64,000 nucleotides of DNA from RUG714 sp964623515 (GTDB lineage Bacteria; Bacillota; Clostridia; Oscillospirales; Acutalibacteraceae): positions 62,001 to 126,000 of the forward strand of contig CAZURV010000001.1 of assembly GCA_964623515.1 (NCBI GenBank). The letters run 5' to 3'. Below the pieces are notes generated by a model, which was not told where the DNA came from, searched no databases, and saw only the letters and a program-made list of their open reading frames with translations. The position numbers and the translations under genes were made by a program. How positions within the stretch are numbered: position 1 is the first letter of the stretch; every line of letters starts with the position of its first letter. Shown here piece after piece: positions 9,463-18,469 of this stretch.

Positions 9463-10341
9463 TTATTCAATGTTCTGAATCTGTTCTCTGATTTTTTCAA
9501 TTTCAGATTTAATATCCAGAACTTTTTTTGTTATCTCAACATCTTGACATTTTGAACCGATTGTATTTGCCTCTCTGTTCATCTCCTGAACAAGGAAATT
9601 CATTTTCTTTCCGATTTCATCCGCAGAATCAAAATATTCATCAAGCTGTGAAATATGCGAACGAAGCCTTACGGTTTCTTCATCTACCGCAATCTTATCC
9701 GCATAGATTGCCGATTCAGTTAAAATACGGGCTTCGTCTATCGGTATGCCGGCGAGAACCTCCTCGATTTTTGCAGTAAGGCGTTCATTATATTCCCGAA
9801 CTGTTTCAGGAGATCTGGCTTCGATAAACGCAACGTTTTTAAGAATCGTACCGCATCTTGACAGTATATCGTCCTTTAATTTCTCTCCCTCTTTTTCGCG
9901 CATGGCTATAAAACTGTTTACCGCTTTTTCCACACAGGGCAAAATGCTGTTCCAAACCGCGTCTTCATCTGCTTCCGCACGGTGCACCATAAGCACATCC
10001 TGAAAACGTGCAATCTGAACCGCTGAAATATCATTACTGATTCCGAAAGTATCCGCAATATCATTCAGCGCATTCACATATCCCGAAGCAAGAGATTTAT
10101 TTACGGAAACTTCCGCAGAGTTTGCCTCCAGCTCTTCAATCTGAAGATAACATTCGATTTTACCCCTTGCAACCTTGTTTTTAATATAATTCTTAAGCTT
10201 TTCTTCCAAAAAGCCGTAAGCATACGGTATACGTGAATAGAATTCAAAATAGCGGTGATTCACGCTCTTGATTTCAAAAGTGATATTCAAGCCGTTCCTT
10301 ATTTCCGAGGCACGGCCGAAACCGGTCATACTTTTAATCAT
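9463..10341 (-). CDS. yicC: YicC-family endoribonuclease
   Basis: 292 residues from the ATG at 10341 (IKSMTGFGRAS, the family's invariant N-terminus), with AGGAG placed correctly upstream. An in-frame ATG at 10353 lies inside the ribosome site and is rejected. The C-terminal half matches the DUF1732 segment (GKKMNFLVQEMNREANTIGSK in part). Members are RNases implicated in small-RNA decay. It follows the carboxyltransferase gene by eight bases. Confidence 0.94.
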   Translation of the reverse strand: MIKSMTGFGRASEIRNGLNITFEIKSVNHRYFEFYSRIPYAYGFLEEKLKNYIKNKVARGKIECYLQIEELEANSAEVSVNKSLASGYVNALNDIADTFGISNDISAVQIARFQDVLMVHRAEADEDAVWNSILPCVEKAVNSFIAMREKEGEKLKDDILSRCGTILKNVAFIEARSPETVREYNERLTAKIEEVLAGIPIDEARILTESAIYADKIAVDEETVRLRSHISQLDEYFDSADEIGKKMNFLVQEMNREANTIGSKCQDVEITKKVLDIKSEIEKIREQIQNIE

Positions 10342-10349
10342 TTTTCTCC

Positions 10350-11789
10350 TCATTCAATCGTTACGTTAAACGGCTGCCCGTTTACGGTTACTTTAAGATT
10401 TTTCACAGACGATTCTGCGCGTTCAGTTTCAGCCGCTTTTCCCTCTTTTTTTCTGTTTTCAAAGAACTTTACCGCAACCTGCTCAAACTGCGCATAAGAA
10501 AGCACGTCTTCCTCCTGATCAATATATTTTGAATCCAGTTTGTTCTTCAGTTCGTCAAGTTCGGGAGAAAGCAAATCAGCTGGACGGCAGTCTATCAACT
10601 CCGCATCGCCGCAAATCTTCTTTCTGAACTGCGGGTCTATTTCAATCGGCGTTCTGCCGTATTTCCCCGCAACAAGATCTTTGAACTCCTTGGTTACCAT
10701 TTTATAACGTTCTCCTGTTATAACGTTGAATACCGCCTGTGTTCCGACAATTTGTGATGACGGCGTTACAAGAGGAGGATAACCTGCATCTTTACGCACT
10801 TTCGGTACTTCCGAAAGTACCTCCTCAAGCTTATCTGCCTTTCCTGCCTGCGCAAGCTGAGATGCAAGATTTGAAAGCATACCTCCGGGTACCTGATAAA
10901 GAAGTGTTTTCGCATCAACTTCCAGCATACTTGTGTTCAGCAGTCCGGATTTAATATATTTGTCCCGAAGCGTCTGAACATAATCCCTGATTTCCGAAAG
11001 AGCTTCCAAATCAAGACCCGTATCATATTCCGTTCCCTTAAGAGCTGCAACCATACTCTCTGTTGCAGGGTGAGAAGTGCCGAGCGCCAGAGGTGACATT
11101 GCCGTGTCAATTATATCCGCCCCTGCTTCAATTCCCTTGAGCATAACCATGGAAGCAAGCCCCGAAGTATAATGAGAGTGAAGCTGAACGGGAATCTTAA
11201 CTTCCTCTTTGATTGCCTTGACAAGGTCGTAGGTGCCATAAGGCGTAAGAAGTCCTGCCATATCCTTTATGCATATGGAATCCGCGCCGGCATTTTCAAG
11301 CTGTTTTGCATATCCGACATAGTAATCTATATCAAATACCGGACCTGTGGTATACGAAACAGCCGTCTGAACATGTCCGCCTTCTTTTTTGCACGCCTTT
11401 ATAGCGGTTTCCAAATTCCTGATATCGTTGAGCGCGTCAAAAATACGCATAATATCAATTCCGTTTGCAATCGAACGCTGAACAAAATATTCGACAACGT
11501 CATCTGCATAATGGCGATAACCAAGCATGTTCTGTCCTCTGAAAAGCATCTGAAGTTTTGAACTGGGACACTTTTCTCTGATTATTCTCAGCCTTTCCCA
11601 CGGATCTTCTCCGAGAAAACGCAAGCAGGCGTCAAATGTTGCACCTCCCCAGCATTCAAGAGAATGAAAACCGATTTTATCAAGTTTCGGAAGCATCGGA
11701 AGCATATCTTCAAGAGGCATACGCGTTGCAATCAGCGACTGGTGCGCGTCGCGGAGAACCGTTTCGGTTATTCCTATTTTTTTAGCCAT
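10350..11789 (-). CDS. oadA: Oxaloacetate decarboxylase alpha / pyruvate carboxylase subunit B-type carboxyltransferase
   Basis: 479 residues. The DRE-TIM metallolyase carboxyltransferase domain is clear: VLRDAHQSLIATRM, LECWGGATFDA, the metal/carbamylated-Lys region IKDMAGLLTPYG and QLHSHYTSG. A PYC_OADA domain follows. The biotinyl domain that ends many OadA proteins is missing and is encoded as the separate upstream gene. ATG at 11789 is chosen over the GTG at 11798 because that GTG is part of the AAGGAG site. No beta (membrane) subunit or biotin carboxylase lies nearby, so it could serve either a Na+-pumping decarboxylase or a split pyruvate carboxylase. Confidence 0.88.
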   Translation of the reverse strand: MAKKIGITETVLRDAHQSLIATRMPLEDMLPMLPKLDKIGFHSLECWGGATFDACLRFLGEDPWERLRIIREKCPSSKLQMLFRGQNMLGYRHYADDVVEYFVQRSIANGIDIMRIFDALNDIRNLETAIKACKKEGGHVQTAVSYTTGPVFDIDYYVGYAKQLENAGADSICIKDMAGLLTPYGTYDLVKAIKEEVKIPVQLHSHYTSGLASMVMLKGIEAGADIIDTAMSPLALGTSHPATESMVAALKGTEYDTGLDLEALSEIRDYVQTLRDKYIKSGLLNTSMLEVDAKTLLYQVPGGMLSNLASQLAQAGKADKLEEVLSEVPKVRKDAGYPPLVTPSSQIVGTQAVFNVITGERYKMVTKEFKDLVAGKYGRTPIEIDPQFRKKICGDAELIDCRPADLLSPELDELKNKLDSKYIDQEEDVLSYAQFEQVAVKFFENRKKEGKAAETERAESSVKNLKVTVNGQPFNVTIE

Positions 11790-11801
11790 ATGAATCACTC
11801 C

Positions 11802-12158
11802 TTAATTTATTGAAATCAAGGCTGAATTTACTTCAACAGCTTCACCCTTATTTACCAGAACAGCGTCCACTATGCCATCTTTGGGGGCAACGATATCATT
11901 TTCCATTTTCATGGCTTCCAATACGCACAGAACCGTTCCCGCAGAAACTTGCTCGCCTGCATGCACCTTAATATCAAGGATTGTTCCCGGCATAGGAGAT
12001 TTCACAATCTCTGCCCCCGCAGAAGCCGTATTTGCACTACTTTGCTGAACAGGAGCGGAAGCGGGCTGTGCGGACTGAACGGTTTCCGTTGAACCGTCTG
12101 ACTCCTCGACGCTTACGTTGTAAACATTTCCGTTTACGGTAATTTTGTAATTTTTCAT
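11802..12158 (-). CDS. Biotin carrier protein of the carboxyltransferase/decarboxylase (OadA partner)
   Basis: 118 residues. An N-terminal strand resembling the OadA/PycB linker (KNYKITVNGNVYNVSVEE) leads into an Ala/Ser/Gln/Pro-rich hinge and then a biotinyl domain with the biotinylated lysine in EAMKMEND. It would shuttle carboxybiotin between active sites. The ATG at 12158 follows GGGAGG; upstream TTG in the same frame overlaps that site and is rejected. It lies 12 bases before oadA. Confidence 0.92.
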   Translation of the reverse strand: MKNYKITVNGNVYNVSVEESDGSTETVQSAQPASAPVQQSSANTASAGAEIVKSPMPGTILDIKVHAGEQVSAGTVLCVLEAMKMENDIVAPKDGIVDAVLVNKGEAVEVNSALISIN

Positions 12159-12230
12159 AATAATACCTCCCAAGCATAATTCGTCTGAAAACGTAAACCC
12201 CGATAATTTCCAAACGCATCTAACTTTATT

Positions 12231-12602
12231 TTATTTATCACAATGACATGTTCCCGTTAAAATTTGTGGAATCTTGCCAATATATTCATCTTTATCCGTT
12301 TCTTCAAAGCGAAGGGTAAGAAGTGTAGATTTTATCTTACTGCCTTTCATTTTAACAAGATAGGCATTCCTGTTGGCACCGTAATTTGCAATTGCTCGTA
12401 CAAGAAGCTCCGCAACAAGCAAATCATCATTAAACGCAACAAATAAAATTTCTATATTATAGGAATCAAGCGAAAATATCCCGAGTACATTTGTGCCGTT
12501 TTCTCCCACATATGCATGGATTTTATCCGAAAACTCTATATTATGTGCTTTACACTGTTTTTTTAGTTTATCTTTATCCTCAAGAGGGACAAGTTTCAGC
12601 AC
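12231..12602 (-). CDS. Hypothetical protein with a GNAT-like layout
   Basis: 123 residues from GTG at 12602, which overlaps the rluB stop (GTGCTGA) and follows AGGTGAG; the longer frame into rluB is a shadow. I do not recognise the family. The pattern VLGIFSLDSYNIEILFVAFNDD, then a helix LLVAELLVRAIANYGANRNAY, resembles strands 4-5 and the following helix of an acetyltransferase, but the acetyl-CoA signature Q/RxxGxG/A is absent, so an enzymatic role is doubtful. The C-terminus carries two Cys (TCHCDK). Confidence 0.6.
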   Translation of the reverse strand: MLKLVPLEDKDKLKKQCKAHNIEFSDKIHAYVGENGTNVLGIFSLDSYNIEILFVAFNDDLLVAELLVRAIANYGANRNAYLVKMKGSKIKSTLLTLRFEETDKDEYIGKIPQILTGTCHCDK

Positions 12603-13360
12603 GATTTTCTCACCTGCCTTGCCTGCGCTTTTTCGGCGATTGCCGGACCTGCAAGCTTTTTGATTTCCTTGGTTTCGAGATGACGCCATTTACCGGGGGC
12701 AAGCATTCCAAGCTTCACGCCGCCCTCCGCGACGCGTTTCAGTCTGATAACATTAGTTCCCACGATTTCGCACATTTTTCGGATTTGACGGTTTCTTCCC
12801 TCGCCAATCATAAATTCAAGAACCATACGGTTTTCCTGCTTGTCCAGAATCTTTATACTGCACGGCGCTGTTTTTATGCCGTCAATTTCAACCCCTTGCT
12901 CTAACCTTGCTATCTGCATTTCATCTATTTCCGGACGCACAGTAACACGGTAAATCTTCTGTACGCCGTGCGACGGATGCATCAGCGCATTAGCAAAACT
13001 GCCATCGTTTGTCATAAACAGCAGTCCCTCAGAATCTTTATCAAGCCTTCCGACCGGATAAATCCTGGCGTGAATATCTTTTGTGAGCGAGTTTACACAT
13101 TTCCTGCCGAGTTCGTCTGATGTTGTCGTTACATAGCCGCGCGGTTTATTGAGCATAATATAAAACAGACGGTCGTTCTTAATAATTTTTTTCCCCTGAA
13201 CAGTAACCAATTCGTTTCGCGGGTCTATTTTTTGCCCGATAACGGCTTTTCGGCCATTTACCTTAACTTTGCCCTGCGCAATTAAATCCTCTGATTTGCG
13301 TCTTGAAGCAATGCCGTTATCAGCCATATATTTTTGCAACCTTATTTTATTATCCTGCAT
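12596..13360 (-). CDS. rluB: RluB/RsuA-family rRNA pseudouridine synthase
   Basis: 254 residues. The N-terminal S4 RNA-binding domain (RLQKYMADNGIASRRKSEDL) is followed by the pseudouridine synthase core with the catalytic Asp in GRLDKDSEGLL and the RQIRKMCE segment. It most likely isomerises a uridine of 23S rRNA (U2605 for RluB); RsuA-type specificity cannot be excluded by eye. The start overlaps the end of the carboxypeptidase gene by 11 bases. A proximity to a dac gene and scpAB is also seen in B. subtilis. Confidence 0.92.
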   Translation of the reverse strand: MQDNKIRLQKYMADNGIASRRKSEDLIAQGKVKVNGRKAVIGQKIDPRNELVTVQGKKIIKNDRLFYIMLNKPRGYVTTTSDELGRKCVNSLTKDIHARIYPVGRLDKDSEGLLFMTNDGSFANALMHPSHGVQKIYRVTVRPEIDEMQIARLEQGVEIDGIKTAPCSIKILDKQENRMVLEFMIGEGRNRQIRKMCEIVGTNVIRLKRVAEGGVKLGMLAPGKWRHLETKEIKKLAGPAIAEKAQARQVRKSC

Positions 13361-14477
13361 AATTACTCCAGATCCTTTTTATTTTATCCATTATGCTTTC
13401 TTTTTTACCCTGTTGTTTGAGCGCAACGTTTCCATCAGCGGTAAGATTATATGAAATCAAAGCTTTCCCTTGATAAGTGAAAACAACTTTCCCCGCGATA
13501 TCTCCGCCTGAAACGGGAGCATATAAAAAGTGGTTTACATACACTTGCTTTTTTATTTCTTTTTTAACTGCCGAAGGCACGGACACCGCACCATGCCCCT
13601 CTGCGCTTGCTTTTACGGTATTTTTATTTCCGCCTACAACTCTGATTTGATATTTTTTATCATCCCTAAGTTCCCATAAATCCGAAAATCCGTAATTATA
13701 GAGATTTTTATGGTCCTGCCAGTCGTTTCCGTCTCCGAGAGTAACAGCAATCAACGTGCATCCGTTCCTCACGGCGGCAGTAACAAGACATCTTCCGCTT
13801 GCAATTGTATAACCGGTTTTAACGCCTATTGTTCCACTGTAAGATTTTAAAAGGCGATTATGATTGACCAGCGTATGTTTGGAGGCGGGAACACCGTATT
13901 CAAGCGTTATGGAATAGGTTTTAACAATCTCTGAAAAAACAGGATGTTTCAGCGCGACGTTTGTAAGCAACGCCATATCGTATGCAGTGGAATAATGCGC
14001 ATCGTCGCTTAAACCGGACGGATTTGTAAAATGCGAATTTTTCATACCGATTTCAGCGGCTTTTTTATTCATCATCTCCGCAAATGCATCCAATCCGCCT
14101 GCCGCGTAATATGCCAACACGTTTGCGGCGTCGTTTCCGCTTACAAGCAAAAGTCCGTAAAGCAGTTCTTTAACCGTCAGCGTATCCCCGGCTTTCAGCC
14201 CCATAGAGCTACCCTCAACCGTAACGGCTTCGGACTCCGTTTTAACTACAGCTCTCAGTTCGCATTCTTCCAGAATGACAAGCGCTGTCATTATCTTGGT
14301 TGTACTTGCAATTCCACGCTTTTCATCCTTATTTTCCGCATACAGGATAACTCCTGTTACGGCATCCATTAAAACGGCAGAAGCCGCAGAAGTGTCGATT
14401 GCCGCAGGACGCACTGCAAAACAAAAAACCAGAACAAAAACATTCAGAATACATAATACGTTCTTCACACATACCAC
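13350..14477 (-). CDS. D-alanyl-D-alanine carboxypeptidase (DacF/DacB-like, S11)
   Basis: 375 residues. A signal sequence (VLCILNVFVLVFCFAV) precedes the penicillin-binding domain with Ser58-x-x-Lys61 in ASTTKIMT, SGN (VSGNDAAN) and KTG (GVKTGYT). A C-terminal beta domain follows. It trims the terminal D-Ala of peptidoglycan stem peptides outside the membrane. Next to ytfJ and other spore-linked genes, a sporulation role like DacF is plausible but not shown. The GTG at 14477 has no clear ribosome site; a GTG at 14468 is an alternative. Confidence 0.9.
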   Translation of the reverse strand: MVCVKNVLCILNVFVLVFCFAVRPAAIDTSAASAVLMDAVTGVILYAENKDEKRGIASTTKIMTALVILEECELRAVVKTESEAVTVEGSSMGLKAGDTLTVKELLYGLLLVSGNDAANVLAYYAAGGLDAFAEMMNKKAAEIGMKNSHFTNPSGLSDDAHYSTAYDMALLTNVALKHPVFSEIVKTYSITLEYGVPASKHTLVNHNRLLKSYSGTIGVKTGYTIASGRCLVTAAVRNGCTLIAVTLGDGNDWQDHKNLYNYGFSDLWELRDDKKYQIRVVGGNKNTVKASAEGHGAVSVPSAVKKEIKKQVYVNHFLYAPVSGGDIAGKVVFTYQGKALISYNLTADGNVALKQQGKKESIMDKIKRIWSNYAG

Positions 14478-14507
14478 CGATTGATTTTATGTGAAGAAAA
14501 GCTTGTT

Positions 14508-14885
14508 TTATTCGCCTTTATTGGTAAAAGAAGCTACTGCATCTTTCACTTTGTCAATGATATCCGGCGCCATTGTAAGTGCACGGTCAAGGCCGTCGTT
14601 ATACTTTGTGGAAATTTCCAGAATTTTAACATTGTCCCCGGAAATAACGAGGAATGCAAGAGGTTGAAGCGTGACGCCTGCTCCGCCGCCTCCTGCGAAA
14701 AGTTCTTTTTCGGTTTTACCCGGCAAATCGGTGCCGCCACTCGCAAATCCGTAATTCACTTTTGAAATGGGAATAATCGTAGTTTTCCCTACAAGAATCG
14801 GATCGCCTACAATTGTGCTGACATCAACAATTTCTTTCATATTGTTCATTGTTGCTTCGATTTTTGCACTCACTTTCTTTTCCAT
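14508..14885 (-). CDS. ytfJ: GerW-family sporulation protein YtfJ
   Basis: 125 residues from ATG 14885 preceded by AAAGGTGAT; the longer frame reaches into the upstream gene and is rejected. The segment VGDPILVGKTTIIPISKV followed by a Gly-rich loop (GGGGAGVTLQPLAF) is characteristic of the YtfJ/GerW family, needed in B. subtilis for germinant response. Its partner upstream encodes a DUF2953 protein, exactly as ytfI-ytfJ in B. subtilis. Confidence 0.93.
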   Translation of the reverse strand: MEKKVSAKIEATMNNMKEIVDVSTIVGDPILVGKTTIIPISKVNYGFASGGTDLPGKTEKELFAGGGGAGVTLQPLAFLVISGDNVKILEISTKYNDGLDRALTMAPDIIDKVKDAVASFTNKGE

Positions 14886-14892
14886 AATATTA

Positions 14893-15573
14893 TCACCTTT
14901 CTGTTTTGATTTTATTTTTCTGCATAATCTTTTCATTTTTCATACGATGCAAAATCAAAGTTTTAACAAACCTTGCAAGCGCGCCCAATACAAATGAAAG
15001 GATAAATAAAAGCCTGTAAGTAATATGCGCATAAAATTCCCCGGAATCCTTTGTTCCCAGAAAATCCGCATAGATTCTCACATCGGATGTTTTACTCTTC
15101 CCAATTCGCTTGAGAACTTCCGTTACGGGATAAATAACAGCGCATATTTTTCCGTATTTCAACGCAGTTTTTGAAGCATCGTCTTCGGTTATAATATAAT
15201 AAATTTTTATATTTCTAAAAACAAAATGTTTTCTGAATTTTTCCGAACAGGTTCCCAAAAGATCAATCAAATCGAGAATAAATTCAATGACTCCCTCTGC
15301 ACCGCGTAAATTTTTAATCTGCTTTAAAAGACTGTCTTTCTTCTTTTCTTCAGGGTTTAGCTCTCTTTTTTCTTTAACCTTATCTTTTTTCTTTTTGGGT
15401 TTATTTTTTTTTGCTTTCTTTGGTTTATCAAGAAACTTAAAAACATCTATTTTTATCAGTCCGAAACCTATATACACCTTAAAATTTTCGGAAAACCGAA
15501 GAATAATGCGGATATTGCAAAGCAGTAGCAGAAAAATTGCCGCCGCAATCATAAGAAGAATTTTCCACCACAT
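14893..15573 (-). CDS. ytfI: DUF2953 membrane protein (YtfI-like)
   Basis: 226 residues from ATG 15573 (MWWKILLMIAAAIFLLLL), with AGAGGTG upstream. One N-terminal transmembrane helix is followed by a strongly basic Lys-rich linker at about 50-80, then the DUF2953 region (KYGKICAVIYPVTEVL) and a C-terminal hydrophobic segment. The function is unknown; linkage to ytfJ implies a sporulation or envelope role. Confidence 0.85.
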   Translation of the reverse strand: MWWKILLMIAAAIFLLLLCNIRIILRFSENFKVYIGFGLIKIDVFKFLDKPKKAKKNKPKKKKDKVKEKRELNPEEKKKDSLLKQIKNLRGAEGVIEFILDLIDLLGTCSEKFRKHFVFRNIKIYYIITEDDASKTALKYGKICAVIYPVTEVLKRIGKSKTSDVRIYADFLGTKDSGEFYAHITYRLLFILSFVLGALARFVKTLILHRMKNEKIMQKNKIKTER

Positions 15574-15605
15574 TATTTTCACCTCTTCCCCCGAAAATTA
15601 AATCA

Positions 15606-16181
15606 TTACTGAAGCGCAGAATCCGTCTGCGCATCTTCAAATGAAAGCTGATTCTTATCCTCATTTTCCGCCTGCGTATTCTTCGGAAGTTCGGGGAGCT
15701 CATCAAGACTTTCAAGCTGAAAACATCTTAAAAAATCATCTGTTGTACCGTAAAGAAGAGGACGCCCCGGCAAATCAAGCCTACCCTTTTCTTCAATCAG
15801 CTTTTTCTGAACCAAATTACCGATAACACCGGAACAGTCAACGCCTCTAACTTGTTCAATGAATGCTTTTGTTACCGGCTGATTATAAGCAACTATCGCC
15901 AGTACCTCAAACGCTGCCTGCGACAGAGGGGTATTCTTTTTGATTTCAAGAAGATTTCGTATCTCCCCTGCATATTCCTTGGCGCTGCAAAGCTGATAAC
16001 TTCCGCCGAGTTTTACTACACGAAGTCCGCTCAGCCTTTTTTCATAATTTTTCCCAAGGTTTTCAATTGCGGAAACAACCGTATTTTTATCCGTTCCGAG
16101 CGCTTCGGCGATTTTTTCTGCGGCCACAGGCTCTCCGGACGCGAACAGCATTGCCTCCACTGCGGCATCCGTGTTAATCAT
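15606..16181 (-). CDS. scpB: Segregation and condensation protein B
   Basis: 191 residues from ATG 16181. Tandem winged-helix features are visible: VEAMLFASGEPV at the start, then QAAFEVLAIVAYNQPVTK and VRGVDCSGVIGNL, and GRPLLYGTTDDFLRCF. ScpB dimers bind ScpA and SMC to organise chromosome arms. The tail is acidic and Gln/Asn-rich. The start overlaps the scpA stop, so the two are translationally coupled. Confidence 0.95.
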   Translation of the reverse strand: MINTDAAVEAMLFASGEPVAAEKIAEALGTDKNTVVSAIENLGKNYEKRLSGLRVVKLGGSYQLCSAKEYAGEIRNLLEIKKNTPLSQAAFEVLAIVAYNQPVTKAFIEQVRGVDCSGVIGNLVQKKLIEEKGRLDLPGRPLLYGTTDDFLRCFQLESLDELPELPKNTQAENEDKNQLSFEDAQTDSALQ

Positions 16182-16893
16182 TGTTCTCACTCTCTTTCTT
16201 TAATATGCGAATATTCGCATCATCACCGTCTCCGCTGATATATATTTTCTTATCCCTTGCAAGCTGAAGAACGGCAAGAAACGTTGCCACAAGTTCTGAG
16301 CGGTCCGATGACGATTCAAACAACGCATTTAATTTTAACTTTGCTTTTTTTAACAGCTTACGCATCACAAATGAAATCCGCGTCTGTACGGGCACAATTC
16401 TCCTGGCAAGAATCGGTTCAAAGCTTTCGATCGGCGGAGGAAGTTTCTGCATACCTCTTCCGACCGCAGACTGATATGCAACGCATATTTCAAACGGCTC
16501 ATGTATACGCGTGTACGCACTGCTCGCCTCGATTTTTTCCTGCGCACGCACAAAATAATCAAATCCGCCCGTCATTTCCGAAAGCTTTGCAGCAATCCTT
16601 TTACACTCCTTATATTCAATAAGTTCTCCCTCAAGTTCACGCTTGAGTTCCTCTGCTTCTTCATGAACGGGAAGCAGTGAAACGGTTTTGATATAAATCA
16701 GCCTTGAAGCCATTTCAACAAACTCGCTTGAAACGTCCATATTATCATTCTGCATCTGCCTGACAGCACGAATATACTGCTCAACAAGTTCAAATATCGG
16801 AATATCCTGAATATTCAGTTTGTGTCTGTTAATGAGATGAAGGAGCAAATCCATCGGTCCTTCAAAATCATTGATTTTATACGAAATTTCCAT
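16174..16893 (-). CDS. scpA: Segregation and condensation protein A (kleisin)
   Basis: 239 residues. The N-terminal kleisin helix motif FEGPMDLLLHLINRHKLNI is intact, as is the C-terminal winged helix (VATFLAVLQLARDKKI). It bridges the SMC heads together with ScpB. The ATG follows CGGAGAAAAA. The gene is 12 bases downstream of the M50 protease gene. Confidence 0.96.
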   Translation of the reverse strand: MEISYKINDFEGPMDLLLHLINRHKLNIQDIPIFELVEQYIRAVRQMQNDNMDVSSEFVEMASRLIYIKTVSLLPVHEEAEELKRELEGELIEYKECKRIAAKLSEMTGGFDYFVRAQEKIEASSAYTRIHEPFEICVAYQSAVGRGMQKLPPPIESFEPILARRIVPVQTRISFVMRKLLKKAKLKLNALFESSSDRSELVATFLAVLQLARDKKIYISGDGDDANIRILKKESENND

Positions 16894-16905
16894 TTTTTCT
16901 CCGAA

Positions 16906-17640
16906 TCAAACGAATAAACCAAACGGTAGCTTTGCAAGGTAGCCCAGACCGCTTATAACAAGCGAGGTAAGCCAGTCAAGAGGTGCAAGCAAGTCAATCC
17001 CTATTCTGCTTAGAACAACGTTTACAAGAAGCAGTACCATGACCCCGTTCCTCAAATATCTTTCGTACATGGCCAATTTATAATTCAATCTGTCCGGTAA
17101 AATTCCGGCTAAAATTCTTGACCCGTCCAGGGGAGGAAGCGGAATCAGATTGAACAAGGCAAGCATAACGTTTATCTGCGCTATCAAATAAAATGCAAAA
17201 ACAATATAGGATAAATAAATACTTCCCTGTGTTTCCGACATTATGGGTTCAACCACATTTATCTTGAAAGCGAAAGCATTGACCGCCGCACACACAATCA
17301 GAGAAATGAGAGCCATCAGAATATTGGAAACAGGACCCATGGCGGCGGTAACTGCCGTTCCCGACTTCGGATTTTTGAAATTTCTAGAATCAATCGGAAC
17401 AGGCTTTGCCCAGCCGATACCGACAATAAAAAACATCAGGCAACCTAGCAAATCAAAACTCGCCAGCGGATTAAGCGTTAACCGGCCGGCATATTTTGCC
17501 GTTCTGTCGCCTAATTTGTACGCCGTAAACGCATGCGCGTACTCATGAACCGGATTGATAACTGCAACAACAAATAAGAGCACAAGAAAAGTTATCAGTG
17601 CGTTTGTTATATTTCCTGAGAGTAAATATGATAAAAGCAA
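16906..17640 (-). CDS. Site-2-protease-family (M50B) membrane metalloprotease
   Basis: 244 residues. The zinc motif HEYAHAF is at about 32 and the second metal ligand is in PPLDGSRIL at about 175; at least four hydrophobic helices surround them. This is the YwhC/FtsA-like small S2P family that cleaves within membranes; no substrate is known. The start is TTG at 17640 with AAAGGAAAA eight bases before it. Its position before scpAB is a common clostridial arrangement. Confidence 0.9.
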   Translation of the reverse strand: MLLSYLLSGNITNALITFLVLLFVVAVINPVHEYAHAFTAYKLGDRTAKYAGRLTLNPLASFDLLGCLMFFIVGIGWAKPVPIDSRNFKNPKSGTAVTAAMGPVSNILMALISLIVCAAVNAFAFKINVVEPIMSETQGSIYLSYIVFAFYLIAQINVMLALFNLIPLPPLDGSRILAGILPDRLNYKLAMYERYLRNGVMVLLLVNVVLSRIGIDLLAPLDWLTSLVISGLGYLAKLPFGLFV

Positions 17641-17641
17641 A

Positions 17642-18469
17642 TCAATTTTCCTTTCTGAACACCATAATTCTTTGAATTGAATGATAGTCTTTTATGGTTT
17701 TTTCCAGAATCAGCGAATTGAATATCGACTGTACGGCTTCAGTCTGATTCTCGCCTATTTCCAATATAAGTTTACCGCCGTCTTTCAGTTTTTTAATCCA
17801 TAAATGCTGGATTGCACGGTAAAAATCGAGTCCGTCCGCACCGCCGTCAAGCGCTGTTAACGGCTCTGCAAGGACCTCTCGCGGAAGACCTGCAACCGCA
17901 CCGCTCTCAATATAAGGAGGATTTGACAGGATATAGTCCGCATGAGGTATAGGCATTTCAAGCGCTTTGGTTATATCGGCTTGTATAGCTTTCACGTTAT
18001 CCGTATGGTAAAAGTCTATGTTCTTTTGAAAAATTTCCAATGCACCACCGTATTTTTCAAACCCGTAAACTTCGGCATTCCTGCATTTTTCCGAAACACT
18101 TATTGCAATGCATCCGCTTCCGGCGCATAAATCATAAACTACGCTCTTGGCATTTCCGATAGAATTCATCGCTTCCTCAACAAGCAACTCGGTTTCAGGG
18201 CGCGGAATCAAAACGTTTTCGTTAAGAATAAACTTTCTTCCCATAAACTCCCACGCGCCAAATATATATTGAAGCGGTTCGCCTGATTTACGCCGCCGCG
18301 TATAACTTCTGATTAAAGAAGTATCACATCCGTCAATCTCTCTTGAATACAGTTCTGTTAAAGTGATTCCGAGCGCTTCGCAGACAATCTGCTTCGCCTC
18401 ATATTCCGGAAATTCGCAGGTGCCGGCAAGCTCTTGCGCAACATCCCTGCACAAAGCGGCGCATATCAT
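17642..18469 (-). CDS. prmC: Peptide chain release factor N5-glutamine methyltransferase PrmC
   Basis: 275 residues. It methylates the GGQ glutamine of release factors RF1/RF2. The Rossmann SAM motif YDLCAGSGCIAIS and the catalytic NPPY (SNPPYIESG) are clear, with the N-terminal helical domain including GEPLQYIFGAWEF. The usual neighbour prfA is not beside it in this window. ATG 18469 overlaps the DUF1385 stop. Confidence 0.95.
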   Translation of the reverse strand: MICAALCRDVAQELAGTCEFPEYEAKQIVCEALGITLTELYSREIDGCDTSLIRSYTRRRKSGEPLQYIFGAWEFMGRKFILNENVLIPRPETELLVEEAMNSIGNAKSVVYDLCAGSGCIAISVSEKCRNAEVYGFEKYGGALEIFQKNIDFYHTDNVKAIQADITKALEMPIPHADYILSNPPYIESGAVAGLPREVLAEPLTALDGGADGLDFYRAIQHLWIKKLKDGGKLILEIGENQTEAVQSIFNSLILEKTIKDYHSIQRIMVFRKEN

